Assembly: GCA_964386975.1 (NCBI GenBank)
Contig: CAYLUS010000011.1
Location: 1-55,742, forward strand
Direction: 5' to 3'
Source: UBA6136 sp964386975
GTDB lineage: Bacteria > Pseudomonadota > Gammaproteobacteria > Methylococcales > Methylococcaceae
Length of the DNA stretch: 55,742 nt
The position numbers were made by a program, and so were the translations under genes. Of this stretch, positions 54,427-55,742 are shown in pieces. The notes beneath the pieces are model-generated. The model worked only from the letters and a program-made list of their open reading frames with translations. It did not search any database and was not told the origin of the DNA. Every line of letters begins with the position of its first letter. Position 1 is the first letter of the stretch.

Positions 54427-55742
54427 AGGCCCTCGAATCGGGGGGAGGCATCCGGGTGACTGGGGTCGGTCTGGTTTTTGAACAGGCTCTCCGGTGATTC
54501 CTCAAGGAGGTCTCCCCAATCGGTCCGCTGCTGCATGGTCGCTTTGGTGTCGCTGCCAAGGAGCGGTTGACCCTCGCGGATTTCCCAGCCGCCGCCGAGC
54601 GCCTTGTAGACCGCGATCAGGCTTTTGGCGACTTCTCCCCGGCTGGCCGTGAGACGGTCCTGCTGATCCACCAGAAACAACTCCGAATTCAGGACCCGGG
54701 TGTAGTCTTCAAGCCCGTTCTGGTATTGCAAAAGGGCCAGCTCGGCAGATCGTTTTGAGGCATTGACCCCTTCAGTCAGATGGCTCACCCGCTCGCCGGA
54801 TTGCTGATAAGCGATTAAACCGTCCTCGACCTCACGCAAGGCCTTGAGGACGGTGTTCCGGTAACGTACCAAGGCGGCCTGAAACTTCGCATCCTGAGCC
54901 CTCACATGATTGCGAAGTCGACCGAACTGAAGGACCGGCCAGCGGATGGTCGGGCCGAACTTGCCCGCAAGGCCTGATGGACTCAATGCATTCATGGCAT
55001 CGACGGCATCCACACTGCCAGAGGCATAGGACACGGAGCCCACCAGAGTGAGGCTTGGGAAAAGTTCGCTCAGGGCGATGCCGATGCGGGCGCTTTCCTC
55101 GGCGGCAACGAAAACCTCCTTACGGACATCGGGTCGGCGACGGATGATGTCGGCCGGAACCCCAAAGGCCAGAGGTCTTCTGACCTCGGGAATGTTGGTG
55201 GAGTCCCCAAGCTCCCTGACTAAAAGGCTGGGTTGCATGCCAAGCAGGAAGCAAAGGGCATTACGACTTTGGCGAAGCCCGGTTTCAAGTTCGGTAATTT
55301 CGGCCAGGGTTTTCTGCTTGAGCGCCTTGGCCTGTTGCATATCCAGCTCGGTGTTGAGCCCGTTGGTGAACTGGGACTCGGCAATTTTAAAGGTGCGGTT
55401 TTGCAGCTCTGCATTGCTCTTGGCAAGAGCCAGTCGCTGTTGGAAGGTGCGGATCTGGATGTAGGCAGAGGCAACATCGGCCGTTAGCGAGACGAGGATG
55501 TCGTCATATCCCAGTGCCTGCGCCGCCAGCTGGGCCGCCGAAGATTCGACGCCGCGACGAAATTTGCCCCATAGATCGATCTCCCATGCGGTGTCAAAGC
55601 CGGTCTGAAAGTAGGGGAAACTGTAGTCATCCATGCCTTGTGCATAAGGCGAGAGTTCGCTCAGCTTTTCATAGAGTCCGTCGGTCCTGACGTCCCCATG
55701 TTGCGGAAACAGGAAACTGCGGGCAACGCCCAGGCGCGCGCG
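54420..55742 (-). CDS. Outer-membrane efflux channel, NodT/OprM family (partial)
   Basis: Outer-membrane channel of an RND-type efflux pump; the true start is beyond the window, since the frame stays open to the end with family sequence (R-A-R-L-G-V-A-R-S-F-L-F-P-Q-H). The visible 440 residues include F-D-T-A-W-E-I-D-L-W-G-K-F-R-R, D-V-A-S-A-Y-I-Q-I-R, R-R-P-D-V-R-K and A-L-R-E-V-E-D. The RND pump and adaptor are expected beyond the right edge. The gene ends inside the PII-like gene start. Confidence 0.9.
   Translation of the reverse strand, partial: RARLGVARSFLFPQHGDVRTDGLYEKLSELSPYAQGMDDYSFPYFQTGFDTAWEIDLWGKFRRGVESSAAQLAAQALGYDDILVSLTADVASAYIQIRTFQQRLALAKSNAELQNRTFKIAESQFTNGLNTELDMQQAKALKQKTLAEITELETGLRQSRNALCFLLGMQPSLLVRELGDSTNIPEVRRPLAFGVPADIIRRRPDVRKEVFVAAEESARIGIALSELFPSLTLVGSVSYASGSVDAVDAMNALSPSGLAGKFGPTIRWPVLQFGRLRNHVRAQDAKFQAALVRYRNTVLKALREVEDGLIAYQQSGERVSHLTEGVNASKRSAELALLQYQNGLEDYTRVLNSELFLVDQQDRLTASRGEVAKSLIAVYKALGGGWEIREGQPLLGSDTKATMQQRTDWGDLLEESPESLFKNQTDPSHPDASPRFEGLW

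Overview
The window is a GC-rich, gene-dense chromosomal segment of a Gram-negative proteobacterium, most likely a gammaproteobacterium. The envelope genes (lpxC, mlaC, beta-barrel porin, OprM-type channel), cmoB, slyD, the secA-argJ-mutT order and a meso-DAP type murE all fit that. Separate genes for 3-hexulose-6-phosphate synthase and 6-phospho-3-hexuloisomerase, next to transketolase, class II fructose-bisphosphate aldolase and a CbbR-like regulator, point to a methylotroph or methanotroph of the Methylococcales type. This taxonomy is inference from gene content. I see no rRNA, tRNA, CRISPR array, insertion sequence or prophage.

Layout. 0-4.6 kb: a YjbQ-type gene, then the distal histidine operon hisB-H-A-F-I-E and a gamma-carbonic-anhydrase-like gene. 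4.6-11.2 kb: aroE, hemB, a lone mlaC, hemF, cmoB, rimO, slyD. 11.3-14.9 kb: pcnB-folK-panB-panC, tightly overlapping. 14.9-21.6 kb: central carbon island, with cbbR divergent from tkt-fba and a convergent hps-phi pair, followed upstream by a gene for an unusual Ala/Ser-rich membrane-anchored protein carrying five copies of a T-G-V-x-K/R-Y-I/L motif. 21.7-24.9 kb: HAD phosphatase, uvrD, a DUF2892 protein. 25.1-42.5 kb: a classic dcw cell wall and division cluster (mraZ to lpxC), in canonical order but without murF. 42.5-48.1 kb: dciA-like gene, secA, argJ, and a MutT-ThiE fusion. 48.2-55.7 kb: glnA, a CDP-diacylglycerol pyrophosphatase-like gene, a porin, amt with a small secreted partner, and a PII-like gene directly downstream of an OprM/NodT-type channel gene that runs off the window.

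Main points of interest. (1) secA is cut by an in-frame TAA immediately before its Walker A motif, and six normally invariant residues within 12 positions are altered, while the rest of the gene looks intact. (2) The repeat-motif membrane protein at 20840-21613 looks like a multivalent cytoplasmic tail anchored in the inner membrane, and I recognise no described function for it. (3) A perfect 9-bp-arm palindrome sits just downstream of a strong promoter for hps-phi, and reads as an operator. (4) murF is missing from the dcw cluster. (5) The PII-like protein lacks the T-loop tyrosine region and is tied to an efflux channel rather than to amt, matching the PII-NG idea.

Functional picture: formaldehyde fixation (Hps, Phi) feeds fructose-6-phosphate, transketolase and aldolase; glnA and amt supply nitrogen; the dcw block builds peptidoglycan and the divisome; his, aroE, pan, heme and fol genes are housekeeping biosynthesis.
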